Source: Pontibacter pamirensis (GTDB lineage: Bacteria > Bacteroidota > Bacteroidia > Cytophagales > Hymenobacteraceae). From it: a DNA stretch of 64,000 nucleotides. Below the pieces are notes generated by a model. It was not told where the DNA came from. It did no database searches and saw nothing but the letters and a program-made list of their open reading frames with translations. Positions 35,246-43,723 of this stretch are shown here, one piece after another (the stretch's first letter is position 1; the number at the start of each line of letters is the position of its first letter). The DNA is taken from contig NZ_SSNI01000009.1 in NCBI RefSeq assembly GCF_010015475.1, positions 124,001 to 188,000 of the forward strand, written 5' to 3'. Made by a program: the position numbers and the translations under genes.

Positions 35246-37177
35246 CTATTCCTGAAACAGCATGAGCATAGATACAGGTGGTACTTCTACCTCGTGACGA
35301 ACCGTTTCTATTCCGGACTGGTTGATTGTTTTTCCTTTCACGGCAACCTGCCATGCCTCTTTTAAAGTGAACCGAACAGCTGTTTTGTTTGCGTTATAAT
35401 AAACTAAAATGTTCTTCCAGCTATCGTTGTTCGCATTCCCTTTCAATTGAAAACCAACCAGACCAGGTGATGTTTTAATAAACTCAAGATGATGGTAAAC
35501 CATTTCTGCGGTTGGCATACTGAAGGCTGGGTGGGCTCTTCTTAGAGATATAAGCTGCTGATAATAAGTAAAAACGTCATTATAGCTGGTTTTCCAGTTC
35601 CAGTTAATCTGGTTTATCTCATCCGGCAGGTTGTAACTGTTGTGCTCGCCCTTTTTGGTGCGCAGCATTTCCACGCCTGCATGCAGGAACGGAATACCCT
35701 GCGAGGTGAGCACAACGGCATTAGCCAGCAGGTGCATGTTTATTATTTCCTCTTCAGATGCATCGCCGCATGAAATCTTCAGTTTGTCGTAAAGTGTTTG
35801 GTTGTCGTGGCAGGAAACGTACGACACAGACTGCCACGGTTCTCTTGCCCATGCAGCCCGGCCTGAGTGCACCTCAGGATGCTGAATGCTGCCAATCACG
35901 CCAAACTTGATAGACTCTTCCATACCATGCGCACCACTTACAAAGCCTCTGGACCTTGCGTCAAAAACAGACCCTTTCAGTGCATCACGGATATCGTCGC
36001 TGAAGGCTGATACCTGCTTCAGCATATATGTGTGCGACTTGGAAGCGCGCTGTGTATAAGACAGGGGACTTCCTCCGGCAGTCCATCCTTCCCCGTAAAC
36101 GATAATATTCGGGTTAACCTTTTTCAGTTCTGCCGTCAGCAGGTTCATTGTTTCTATATCATGGATGGCCATCAGGTCGAAGCGGAAGCCGTCGATGTGG
36201 TATTCCTGTGCCCAATGCCTGCACGACTCGATGATAAACTTGCGCATCATAATGCGCTCGCTGGCTGTTTCGTTTCCGCAGCCTGAGGCATTAGACCATG
36301 TTCCTTCCGCATGCCTGTAGTAGTACCCCGGCACTTCCAGGTTAAAGTTAGCCCCTTCTGTGAGGCCCGTGTGGTTATACACCACATCTAAAATCACCCC
36401 AAGGCCATTGCTGTGGAAGCCCTGCACCATTTCTTTGAATTCCCGGATGCGCACCTCCGCACAATATGGATCAGATGAATACGATCCTTCCGGTACATTA
36501 TAGTTCTGCGGATCATAGCCCCAGTTGTACTGCGGCTTATCAAGGACAGACTCATCTACAGACATATAGTCGAAGGCTGGCAGTAAGTGCACGTGCGTAA
36601 TACCCAGCTCCTTCATGTGATCTATGCCCGTAGGTAAGCCTTCGGGATTGCTGGTGCCCTGCTCTACCAGGCCCAGGAATTTGCCAGGTTTAGAACTGCC
36701 GGAGTTTCCACTGATGGTGAAGTCCCGCACATGTGTCTCGTACAGCACTACCTCATTTGGCGAAGCAACGTCAGGCCCTTTATCGTTTTCCCAGTTTTTA
36801 GGATCCGTAGCTGCCAGGTCCAACACCATTGCGCGTTTGCCGTTCACTCCTACAGCAGTGGCATATATACCCGGCGTCTCATTCAGCCACTTTCCTTTTA
36901 CCTTTACCTGAAAGGTATAATAAACCCCTAGCAGGTCCTCCTTTACCTCCATTGCCCAGAGGCCTTCATCTATTTCCTCCAGTTCAATTTTCCCCAGATG
37001 TTCTCCTCCGTCTCCTGTTGTATAGAAGTGTACTGCTACCTCCTCTGCCACCGGTGACCATAGCTTAAAGGTAGTTTTTTTAGGAGTGTAGTATGTCCAA
37101 AGGTTTTCTTCAGCGTACGTAGGGTAATCACTGAAGCTTTTGTATACAACGGGTGCCTTGGTTGAAAAAAGTGTCAT
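35246..37177 (-). CDS. pulA: Type I pullulanase (alpha-1,6-glucan debranching)
   Basis: A GH13 enzyme that hydrolyses alpha-1,6 branch points of pullulan, amylopectin or glycogen. An N-terminal CBM48-like domain (about 15-110) precedes the catalytic barrel. The type I signature YNWGYDPQNYN is present. Catalytic regions are LDVVYNHTG, DGFRFDLMAIHD (nucleophile Asp), VYGEGWTAGG (acid/base Glu) and SCHDNQTL (transition-state Asp). At 643 residues it is typical. No signal peptide is seen, so it is cytoplasmic and likely works on internal glycogen or imported glucans, together with GlgX encoded at 49 kb. Confidence 0.93.
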   Translation of the reverse strand: MTLFSTKAPVVYKSFSDYPTYAEENLWTYYTPKKTTFKLWSPVAEEVAVHFYTTGDGGEHLGKIELEEIDEGLWAMEVKEDLLGVYYTFQVKVKGKWLNETPGIYATAVGVNGKRAMVLDLAATDPKNWENDKGPDVASPNEVVLYETHVRDFTISGNSGSSKPGKFLGLVEQGTSNPEGLPTGIDHMKELGITHVHLLPAFDYMSVDESVLDKPQYNWGYDPQNYNVPEGSYSSDPYCAEVRIREFKEMVQGFHSNGLGVILDVVYNHTGLTEGANFNLEVPGYYYRHAEGTWSNASGCGNETASERIMMRKFIIESCRHWAQEYHIDGFRFDLMAIHDIETMNLLTAELKKVNPNIIVYGEGWTAGGSPLSYTQRASKSHTYMLKQVSAFSDDIRDALKGSVFDARSRGFVSGAHGMEESIKFGVIGSIQHPEVHSGRAAWAREPWQSVSYVSCHDNQTLYDKLKISCGDASEEEIINMHLLANAVVLTSQGIPFLHAGVEMLRTKKGEHNSYNLPDEINQINWNWKTSYNDVFTYYQQLISLRRAHPAFSMPTAEMVYHHLEFIKTSPGLVGFQLKGNANNDSWKNILVYYNANKTAVRFTLKEAWQVAVKGKTINQSGIETVRHEVEVPPVSMLMLFQE

Positions 37178-37639
37178 ATAAATTGTAAATAGTAAAGTAA
37201 ACGTAAGGTAAAGTGCGTGAATCGGCAGAAAAGTAAAAGCAATTATTGTGCAAATTTTGAGCTATGCTAGGTCCAGTTAAAATTTATTTCAAACTGCGGA
37301 TTAGACCTTCTGCTGCTGTTATACCAGCCACAAATTCAGGAATAAATCGCTGCTTTTGCTTTACTTATCAGACGCATTAGCAAGTATCTGTGCACAGTAA
37401 CATATACGTGTTTTATGATTAAAAAAGTCAAATATTATTATAAATAAAATAAAAAAAATCCTCTAAATGTGATAAAGAGGTAAGAATTGAGCGGAAAGTA
37501 AAGGAACAGTCCTTTCCTTCTCGCTGACCACACCTAATGTTTACCTGCTGTTTTTACTGTGATGCTTTTTATATGTGCAATTGGTAACAGCTCTCAAGCT
37601 AAAAAACATTTATATAAAGTGCAATGTTTAGCAGAGGCT
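37178..37639. other. Intergenic region pulA / phzF
   Basis: About 460 bp, strongly AT-rich around 37410-37460. On the minus strand a short CCTCT/AGAGG stem (37460-37480) is followed by a T-rich run and may terminate the PhzF transcript. No gene is seen. Confidence 0.4.
37440..37480 (-). terminator. Possible weak terminator downstream of the PhzF gene
   Basis: On the minus strand CCTCT pairs with AGAGG around an 11-base loop (37480-37460), and ATTTTTTTTATTTTATTT follows. The stem is only 5 bp and lies 160 bp after the stop codon. Confidence 0.35.
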
Positions 37640-38431
37640 TCATATATAAATATTTCCCTGCATATAAGTTACGCAAGTACCGCCTATCAGCACTCTGTCC
37701 TCTTTATCGGTGCAACACAGTGTACCGGTTCTAGCAGATACCTGCAGGGCTGTGAGTTCTTTTTTACGGAGTTGTTGGCTCCAGTAAGGAATAAGGGAGC
37801 AGTGGGCCGAGCCAGTGACCGGGTCCTCAAAGATGCTGGCCTGGGGAGTAAAGAAGCGGGAAACAAAATCCGCTGTTTCACCTTTAGCTGTGGCAATAAT
37901 GCCGCCCGGATCCAGGTTGATCTGGTCTAAAACTACCCTATTTGGCTGTAGCGCCCGTACTGTCTCCTCGCTGTCATACACCAGTACATAGTCTCTGGCT
38001 TTTAAAACCTCCAGAGGCTTCCTGCCCATACCTCTCAGAATTATTTCCGGAAGCTCGGCAGTAACAGGCATACGCGATGGAAAATCGAGCGTTAGAAGAC
38101 TGCCCTGTCTCGTAACATTGATCTCTCCGCTGGCTGAGCTGAAAACTACCCTATCAGCTGCAAGTCCCAAGTGTTTGAAGATAACATGTGCAGCAGCCAG
38201 GGTAGCATGCCCACAGAGGTCCATCTCAATTTCAGGGGTAAACCACCTGATTTTATAACGGTCTTGATTTGAAGAGGGCAAAAGGAATGCAGTTTCTGGC
38301 AGAAAATTTTCAGCGGCAATTTGCAGCAGTACGGTATCAGGCAGCCAGTCCTGCAGGAGGCAAACAGCAGCCGGGTTGCCGCCAAACAACTTGTCTGTGA
38401 AGCTGTCGATCTGGTAGAGAGGGAATGGCAT
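37640..38431 (-). CDS. PhzF-family isomerase/epimerase-like protein
   Basis: The protein has the diaminopimelate-epimerase fold of the PhzF family, 263 residues, close to the norm. Family marks are FTDKLFGGNPAAVC (about 11-24), NFLPETAFL with the conserved catalytic glutamate Glu46, RWFTPEIEMDLCGHATLA, and EDPVTGSAHCSLIPYW near the C-terminus. There is no phenazine pathway nearby, so the substrate is unknown. Confidence 0.88.
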   Translation of the reverse strand: MPFPLYQIDSFTDKLFGGNPAAVCLLQDWLPDTVLLQIAAENFLPETAFLLPSSNQDRYKIRWFTPEIEMDLCGHATLAAAHVIFKHLGLAADRVVFSSASGEINVTRQGSLLTLDFPSRMPVTAELPEIILRGMGRKPLEVLKARDYVLVYDSEETVRALQPNRVVLDQINLDPGGIIATAKGETADFVSRFFTPQASIFEDPVTGSAHCSLIPYWSQQLRKKELTALQVSARTGTLCCTDKEDRVLIGGTCVTYMQGNIYI

Positions 38432-38459
38432 AAGTAGGATTGATCCGGATGTTCAGTTA

Positions 38460-38467
38460 CAAATTTA
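38460..38467 (-). promoter_or_regulatory. -7 promoter element for the PhzF gene
   Basis: Read on the minus strand, TAAATTTG matches TAnnTTTG exactly and ends 28 bp before the ATG at 38431. Confidence 0.45.
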
Positions 38468-38587
38468 GCACAAATGACATTGCCTTCTGGCGCACTGCCC
38501 CAACTGAAGGAATACTTATTTGTACTCCCTACCGGCTTCAGGGCAAATAGCCGGCCTTGCTAGTAGTAGCTTAGCTGCAGATTTAGT

Positions 38588-38595
38588 TATTTTTG
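38588..38595 (+). promoter_or_regulatory. -7 promoter element for the PLP decarboxylase gene
   Basis: TATTTTTG matches TAnnTTTG exactly, 24 bp before the ATG at 38620. It overlaps an in-frame TTG at 38593, which argues against that earlier start. Confidence 0.5.
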
Positions 38596-38619
38596 CAGCT
38601 TAGAAAAACGAATACAAAT

Positions 38620-40056
38620 ATGGAGAATAAGTTAGATCAGGCATATGACGCGGAGCGCTTCCGTAGTGAAGGGCACGAGCTTATTAATATGATTTCGGAT
38701 TACCTGGCAGAGGCCACTACAGATAGAGAGGAGGTAAGGGCTATCCCGTGGGAGGACCCGGAAAAGCAACTGTCTTATTGGCAGCAGGATTTTCAGAAGC
38801 CTTTGCAGGAGAACCCTAATGAGTTGTTTAAAGACGTGCTGTCCAGATCTATACAGGTACACCGGAAACGTTACATAGGCCACCAGACAACACCTACCTT
38901 ACCTATAACCATTCTTTCATCGGCTGTTACTGCTTTGCTGAACCAAGGCATGGGGGTTTATGAGATGGGCATGGTGGGTAACACACTGGAGAAAATACTG
39001 ACCGAGCATTTGGCGCAGAAACTCGGCTACAGTACCGAAGCCTCCGGTTTTATAACGTCGGGAGGCTCCCTGGGCAACCTGACTGCATTGCTGGCAGCAA
39101 GAGCTGCTGCAACGGAGATATGGCACAAAGGCTATAAAGAAGGGCTTCAGCTGGCGGTGATGGTGTCGGAGGAGGCGCACTATTGCATCGACCGTGCCGC
39201 CCGCATCATGGGTCTCGGCGCTGAGGGCATCATAAAGGTGCCCGTAAATGATAGATTCCAGATGCGTACGAACCTGCTGGAGGATTACTACCAGCAAGCT
39301 AAGTCGGAAGGGAAGCAGGTGATAAGCGTGATAGGCTGCGCAGGCACTACCTCTACCGGCTCTTACGATAATTTGGAGGCTATTGCCGCTTTTAGCCAGA
39401 AACACAGCATCTGGTTTCATGTAGACGGTGCACACGGTGCTCCTGCTGCCTTTTCGCCGAAGTACAGGCATCTCATTAGTGGCATCGAAAAAGCAGATTC
39501 TGTTGTGGTGGATTATCATAAGATGATGATGACACCGTCTTTGTCTACTGCCCTGATCTTTAAGCGTGGCAGCGATGCCTATAAGACCTTTTCTCAGCGG
39601 GCCCAATACCTGTGGGTGGAGCAGGAGTCGGAGGAGTGGTACAACGGCGGCAAGCGCAGCTTTGAGTGTACCAAGGCCATGTCTGCCTTAAATGTATACA
39701 CCATTTTCAGAACCTACGGGGAAGAAATTTTCAGGGAGAACATTGAACGGCTGTATGGACTGGCCGCGGAGTTTGCATCACTCATTAGGTCAAACAAACA
39801 CTTTGAGCTGGCGTATGAGCCGGAGTGTAACATTATCTGCTTCCGCTATAAAACGGACGGTGAACTGACGCCGCTGAACCAGGCAATCCGGAACATGTTG
39901 CTGGAGCAGAGCAGGTTTTATATTGTGCAGACAGTCCTGAATGGCGAGTTTTACCTGCGCGTTTCACTGATGAATCCACTCACTACGATACAAGAACTAA
40001 AGGAACTACTACGGGAAATTGAGGAGAAGGCCGTGCGTATACTTGCGGAGGCTTAA
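38620..40056 (+). CDS. Group II PLP-dependent amino-acid decarboxylase
   Basis: The enzyme decarboxylates an amino acid, of the family that includes aromatic-L-amino-acid, diaminobutyrate and glutamate decarboxylases. SEEAHYC (His187 stacks on PLP), WFHVDGAHG (Asp269 binds the pyridine nitrogen) and VVDYHKMMM (Lys301 forms the Schiff base) are all present. TSGGSLGNLTALLAAR matches the cofactor phosphate region. The length from the ATG at 38620 is 478 residues. The substrate cannot be told from sequence alone. A strong terminator follows. Confidence 0.88.
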   Translation: MENKLDQAYDAERFRSEGHELINMISDYLAEATTDREEVRAIPWEDPEKQLSYWQQDFQKPLQENPNELFKDVLSRSIQVHRKRYIGHQTTPTLPITILSSAVTALLNQGMGVYEMGMVGNTLEKILTEHLAQKLGYSTEASGFITSGGSLGNLTALLAARAAATEIWHKGYKEGLQLAVMVSEEAHYCIDRAARIMGLGAEGIIKVPVNDRFQMRTNLLEDYYQQAKSEGKQVISVIGCAGTTSTGSYDNLEAIAAFSQKHSIWFHVDGAHGAPAAFSPKYRHLISGIEKADSVVVDYHKMMMTPSLSTALIFKRGSDAYKTFSQRAQYLWVEQESEEWYNGGKRSFECTKAMSALNVYTIFRTYGEEIFRENIERLYGLAAEFASLIRSNKHFELAYEPECNIICFRYKTDGELTPLNQAIRNMLLEQSRFYIVQTVLNGEFYLRVSLMNPLTTIQELKELLREIEEKAVRILAEA

Positions 40057-40086
40057 CATAACCTTTTTATCTGAGAAGCCCAGATA

Positions 40087-40125
40087 CAAAAGAAGCTGCC
40101 CGATTACAGGCAGCTTCTTTTGTTT
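40087..40125 (+). terminator. Intrinsic terminator of the decarboxylase gene
   Basis: CAAAAGAAGCTGCC (40087-40100) pairs perfectly with GGCAGCTTCTTTTG (40109-40122). The 3' arm supplies the T-run, and the mirrored A-run would let it also serve the minus-strand HAD gene. Confidence 0.85.
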
Positions 40126-40167
40126 GCACCTAATGCTAGCTACCAGGGGGCAATAACGGTACTTCTG

Positions 40168-40992
40168 CTACAGCAGGTATTTTTCTATCGCTACAGCAAC
40201 ACCATCCTCGGTGCTTTTTAAGGTCACTTCATCGGCGGCGGCTTTAACTTCTTCGCGTGCATTGGCTACGGCAATGCCTTTTCCTACTGCTTTCAGCATG
40301 TCAATATCATTATAGTTATCGCCGAAAGCCATGGCATCCGTCATCGCTATACCATAGTTGTTTTTTAGAATAAGCTCTAGTGCCGTGGCTTTTGATATAG
40401 TGCGTGGCGCCAGCTCAAGGTACGTTGATTTAGAGCGGTATATATAAATTTCGCTACCGAACCTCTCTGTCAGTGCCTCCGCCATTTGGGCTAACTCCTG
40501 CTCGGGTCCCATGCACATTACTTTGTGTGCCCCTGTGTTGCTTGTGTGCCAGTTGTCCAGTACGGGGCCTAAGGCCCCTACTTTCGCCGACACCTTTGTC
40601 ACGCGTTCTTCTTTCTCTGTCCATTTGTCAACCTGAGGGGCATACCACAGGTCTTCGGTGTATAAACTGACATGGATATCGGTTCCTGCTGCCATTTCTA
40701 CTATCGCGGAGCAGGTTGGAACCGGTATCTGCACGGAATCCACAATGGTAGGTGTCTCAGCCCCTTCGTTATACAGCAGAACATAGCCGCCATTAAAACA
40801 GATCATGGGGTGGTGCAAAATCCCTAACTCGTCCTGCAGGTGGCGCATGGCGCCGGGCATACGCGAAGAAGCAAGTATAACCGGCACATCCCTGTCAAGC
40901 GCTTTGATGGAGGAAATGGTTCTCGGTGATAGTTCGCGGCGACTGTCAAGCAGAGTGCCGTCTATGTCGGAGCAAATGGCTTTGATATTCAT
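40168..40992 (-). CDS. Cof-type HAD-IIB sugar-phosphate phosphatase
   Basis: A haloacid-dehalogenase phosphatase of 274 residues. CSDIDGTLLDS carries the nucleophile Asp9 and acid Asp11. The C-terminal AMAFGDNYNDIDML is the classic Cof-type motif IV, and a C2b cap lies between. These enzymes dephosphorylate sugar phosphates or cofactor intermediates with broad specificity. It is encoded alone. Confidence 0.88.
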   Translation of the reverse strand: MNIKAICSDIDGTLLDSRRELSPRTISSIKALDRDVPVILASSRMPGAMRHLQDELGILHHPMICFNGGYVLLYNEGAETPTIVDSVQIPVPTCSAIVEMAAGTDIHVSLYTEDLWYAPQVDKWTEKEERVTKVSAKVGALGPVLDNWHTSNTGAHKVMCMGPEQELAQMAEALTERFGSEIYIYRSKSTYLELAPRTISKATALELILKNNYGIAMTDAMAFGDNYNDIDMLKAVGKGIAVANAREEVKAAADEVTLKSTEDGVAVAIEKYLL

Positions 40993-41045
40993 TTGTGTAG
41001 GTTTTATTCAAAAAGCTTTACCTGCCCTAAACAGGTTTCTGTTTG

Positions 41046-41080
41046 CAACGATAGGGCTTATATTGCTTTTTTGCAAAAAA
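41046..41080 (-). promoter_or_regulatory. Promoter candidate of the HAD phosphatase gene
   Basis: On the minus strand, TTTTTTG (41080-41074) is followed after 20 bases by TATCGTTG (41053-41046). The spacing suits the Bacteroidota -33/-7 pair, but the -7 box is one base off TAnnTTTG. Confidence 0.35.
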
Positions 41081-41158
41081 GCAGGCGATAGGGCATGCTA
41101 CTCTTGGTATAGCAGCTTACAGCTGTTCATAATAATTGCATCAGCAAGGCGGTGATAG

Positions 41159-41198
41159 CAGCAAAGGGATCAGCTGATAACTGCTGATCCCTTTGCTG
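41159..41198. terminator. Perfect 16-bp hairpin downstream of the small Lys-rich gene
   Basis: CAGCAAAGGGATCAGC (41159-41174) pairs perfectly with GCTGATCCCTTTGCTG (41183-41198) across 8 bases. It lies 40 bp beyond the stop of the minus-strand small gene. No T-run follows, so it may be a terminator or an RNA 3'-end stabiliser. Confidence 0.55.
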
Positions 41199-41238
41199 TA
41201 TAATAATCACACCTGCCTTACACAGGCAGTTCAGGTAG

Positions 41239-41343
41239 TTAATCCCGGCCTTTCTTCTTTTCCTGCTTTGCAGCGCGTTTCTCTTTCTCTGTTTTAGCAG
41301 GCTTTTTCTTCGCTTCTTTTTTAGCGTCTTGTGACTTTCCCAT
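41239..41343 (-). CDS. Small lysine-rich protein (34 residues)
   Basis: An ATG-to-TAA frame encodes a 34-residue protein starting MGKSQDAKKEAKKKPAKT and ending KKKGRD. More than a third of it is lysine and it has no hydrophobic residues beyond alanine. I recall similar short MGKSQ...KK proteins annotated in other Bacteroidota, which supports a real gene, but I could not check. It is probably disordered and could bind nucleic acid or ribosomes. It has its own hairpin downstream. Confidence 0.6.
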   Translation of the reverse strand: MGKSQDAKKEAKKKPAKTEKEKRAAKQEKKKGRD

Positions 41344-41750
41344 GTGTGCTTTGCTTTAAATGTATAAGTATGTATGTAATGCTCTTTTCTCTATACTCAA
41401 AATTCTCAAAAATGGTGCCCTGAGTTGGAAGCTGTTATTATTATGTATCACAGGAAGAAGCACGTAGTGGAGAACGGCTTATCTGCTGCAGCCAATATGT
41501 ATTTGGAAAGCTTGATTAAGAGCAGCATATATAGCAGGAATAAAGGAGTAAATCTATTTTCATACAGAGAAAACTTTTACCGGATGCTGATCTGCTCATA
41601 GTCAGGCATCTACCGGAGGTGCAGTCGCTTCATATTTTAGCAGAGGAGGTAAAAGGGGCAAAAAGTTCATCTAGACTAAAAACAAGGGCTTTATACATGC
41701 GTTACTATAAGAGAACAGTATCCTCACCGGCTCTTAATTATTAGATATAC
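41344..41750. other. Intergenic region upstream of the nuclease gene
   Basis: About 400 bp between divergent genes. A 52-codon frame at 41443-41601 on the plus strand is open but unrecognisable and is not called. No exact promoter element is seen. Confidence 0.35.
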
Positions 41751-42596
41751 ATGCGTTTTCGTCACCTCTCTTATTTCGTTTTTATTTGGATCATCTCAAT
41801 TAGTTGTCAGCAAACTGCTGTTATACCGCGCATCTCTCTAGAAGAGGAGCAAATGCTGTTGGGCAACCCGAGTGGCGCCACTCCTGAACTAAGCAATGCG
41901 AACAATTATTTGCTAAGCAAACCACAGTATGCATTGTCTTACAGCAAAAGCAGGGGCACCCCGAATTGGGTGAGCTGGCATGTGAGCAACGACTGGCTGG
42001 GCAGTGCTCCCCGGCAGGACAACTTCCGGACGGATATGACCTTGCCGGAAGGATGGTACCGCGTAAAATCCGGTAGTTACACTGGAAGTGGCTTCGACCG
42101 TGGGCATAATGTGCCGTCAGCTGACCGCACCAAATCAGTGGAGGATAATGCCGCCACTTTCCTCATGACGAACATTATTCCGCAGGCCCCAAAAAATAAC
42201 CAGGAAACATGGGCAAACCTCGAAGACTATACCCGCGATTTAGTGCAGGCAGGGCAAGAGGTTTATGTGATTATGGGCAGCTACGGCATAGGTGGCACCG
42301 GTAGCAACGGAACAGTGAAGAAAATAGATGAGGGGCGGGTGACAGTGCCAAGCCGCATCTGGAAAGTGCTGGTCGTGATGCCGGAAGGAAACGATGATCT
42401 CTCCCGCATCAACACCAGCACCCGTGTAATAGCGGTAAATATCCCGAATACCCAATCCATTCGCCCGGACTGGGGCTCTTACCGCACTACCGTAGACGCT
42501 ATTGAGCAAGCCACCGGGTATAACCTGCTTTCTGAATTGCCAGCGGAAATACAGGAGGTGCTGGAAAGCCGGGTTGATAAGGACCCTGCGCAGTAA
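41751..42596 (+). CDS. Exported DNA/RNA non-specific endonuclease (NucA family)
   Basis: A beta-beta-alpha-metal nuclease that degrades DNA and RNA without sequence preference. GFDRGHNVPSADRT (about 114-127) contains the DRGH motif, with His119 as general base. PKNNQETWANLEDYTR (about 147-162) holds the asparagine that binds Mg2+ in this family. The N-terminus is hydrophobic and ends in ISISCQQ (Cys19), so it is exported and perhaps lipid-anchored. The 281-residue length is normal. The next gene, 52 bp downstream, encodes a NuiA-type inhibitor, which would protect the cytoplasm. Confidence 0.92.
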   Translation: MRFRHLSYFVFIWIISISCQQTAVIPRISLEEEQMLLGNPSGATPELSNANNYLLSKPQYALSYSKSRGTPNWVSWHVSNDWLGSAPRQDNFRTDMTLPEGWYRVKSGSYTGSGFDRGHNVPSADRTKSVEDNAATFLMTNIIPQAPKNNQETWANLEDYTRDLVQAGQEVYVIMGSYGIGGTGSNGTVKKIDEGRVTVPSRIWKVLVVMPEGNDDLSRINTSTRVIAVNIPNTQSIRPDWGSYRTTVDAIEQATGYNLLSELPAEIQEVLESRVDKDPAQ

Positions 42597-42648
42597 AAGC
42601 TTGTATTAAAGTGACTGAATATGATTAGGAAAATCAAAAGTACCTGGC

Positions 42649-43071
42649 ATGAACAACTCTGATTCTGCATCTACATCGGCTCTGTTGGAACAGTTCCGTG
42701 CTGCTTCAGACGGCCTGCTCTATAGGAGCGAAACAGACTCTCCCTTTGAGGTAGTATATTTCCCGCAGGTGCAGGATAGCGGTGCCTTGCCTGCAGCAAT
42801 TGCTCAGCTGCCCGATATGCCGGAAGGCGTAAAGGCAGAAGTCGTAGAGCTGCCTTACTTTTTCCGGAATATGGTGCGTGATGACCCTGATGCAGGGGAG
42901 GAGGAGGTGAGTATTGCCCATCGGTCTCGTGAACTGCAAAACTTGCTGGAGCAGTGCCTAGAGGAGGTAAAGGTCTACAGGCTAGGCAAGCGCCGTATAC
43001 ATGCTTTTGTGCTTGGTAAGACAGCTACCGGAGGCTATGCCGGGCTGAAGACTATACTGGTAGAAACCTGA
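42649..43071 (+). CDS. NuiA-type nuclease inhibitor
   Basis: The 140-residue protein has no signal peptide and matches the NuiA inhibitor of the cyanobacterial nuclease NucA as I remember it. ASDGLLYRSETDSPFEVVYF (about 19-38) corresponds to ASDGLLFMSESEYPFEV. VYRLGKRRIHAFVLGKT corresponds to VYRLGEVELDVYVIGET. The C-terminus ends VET in both. In NuiA, Glu24 and the C-terminal Thr135 reach the nuclease active-site magnesium; here Glu28 and Thr140 align with them. It lies directly behind the nuclease gene and very probably inhibits its product inside the cell. Confidence 0.88.
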   Translation: MNNSDSASTSALLEQFRAASDGLLYRSETDSPFEVVYFPQVQDSGALPAAIAQLPDMPEGVKAEVVELPYFFRNMVRDDPDAGEEEVSIAHRSRELQNLLEQCLEEVKVYRLGKRRIHAFVLGKTATGGYAGLKTILVET

Positions 43072-43142
43072 GTGAACCTCTGGAAATAGATTCCTTAAAC
43101 ATATCCAAGGCTCTGATGCCATACACATGAGGCCACTTAATC

Positions 43143-43394
43143 TTATCTCCTTTCCTGGGCAGCTGCTATCTCTGAAAGGAGTTCATCGTCTGATAACGAA
43201 TCAAACCAGTTTTTAGGAAGTCCGGGCCGCACCGATTGTGCTCCACCATTGGGCGTACATACTACTGGCACTGTTCCATTATCATTTTCAGTTAACGCTG
43301 TGGCCTTTTCGGAGGCTTCTCTATCAAGGCCTGCATAGGCCTGCACACAGGTCCAGGTGGTGTTCTGTTCGTCTGTAACTTCTCTTTGTGTCAT
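43143..43394 (-). CDS. Conserved-looking hypothetical protein (83 residues)
   Basis: I do not recognise a named family. The protein starts MTQREVTDEQNTTWTCVQAY, has PVVCTPNGGAQSVRPGLPKN in the middle, and ends with an acidic helix SDDELLSEIAAAQERR. Composition and codon use look like a genuine coding sequence. There is no signal peptide or membrane segment. It converges on the nuclease-inhibitor pair. Confidence 0.55.
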   Translation of the reverse strand: MTQREVTDEQNTTWTCVQAYAGLDREASEKATALTENDNGTVPVVCTPNGGAQSVRPGLPKNWFDSLSDDELLSEIAAAQERR

Positions 43395-43723
43395 ATATGC
43401 TTCATGTTGTTAAGGTACTAGTACTGCAATCCTTTGCAATAGGATGCCTTGCAGCGGTGGTAGTTGCTGAGTTGCACACGTTAAAGCTGTAGATCACAGG
43501 TAAGAAAGTGGAGGTGAAACAGTAAGGAAAGAGCAGTTTAAGTCCCGATACGAGTTAAGAACTGGGAAGAACCAGCTTTTGTAAACAATACAGTCTGTTT
43601 TGTAACAAAATATGCTGAAATCTTCTATAGTAGAAAGTTAACTTATGTATGAACATGTAATTTAACGGGGCTATGCATTGAATATAGCCTTACAATTAAT
43701 TAAAAAAATTTTAATCACAAGCT
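43395..43723. other. Divergent intergenic region upstream of the YceI gene
   Basis: About 330 bp, AT-rich toward the YceI gene, with no further gene seen. Confidence 0.35.

Noticed and set aside
37500..37515. Short hairpin AAAGGA/TCCTTT near the end of phzF
   Set aside because: Only 6 bp with no T-run; expected by chance in AT-rich sequence.
41443..41601. 52-codon plus-strand frame upstream of the nuclease gene
   Set aside because: No recognisable features, and composition does not clearly differ from non-coding DNA.
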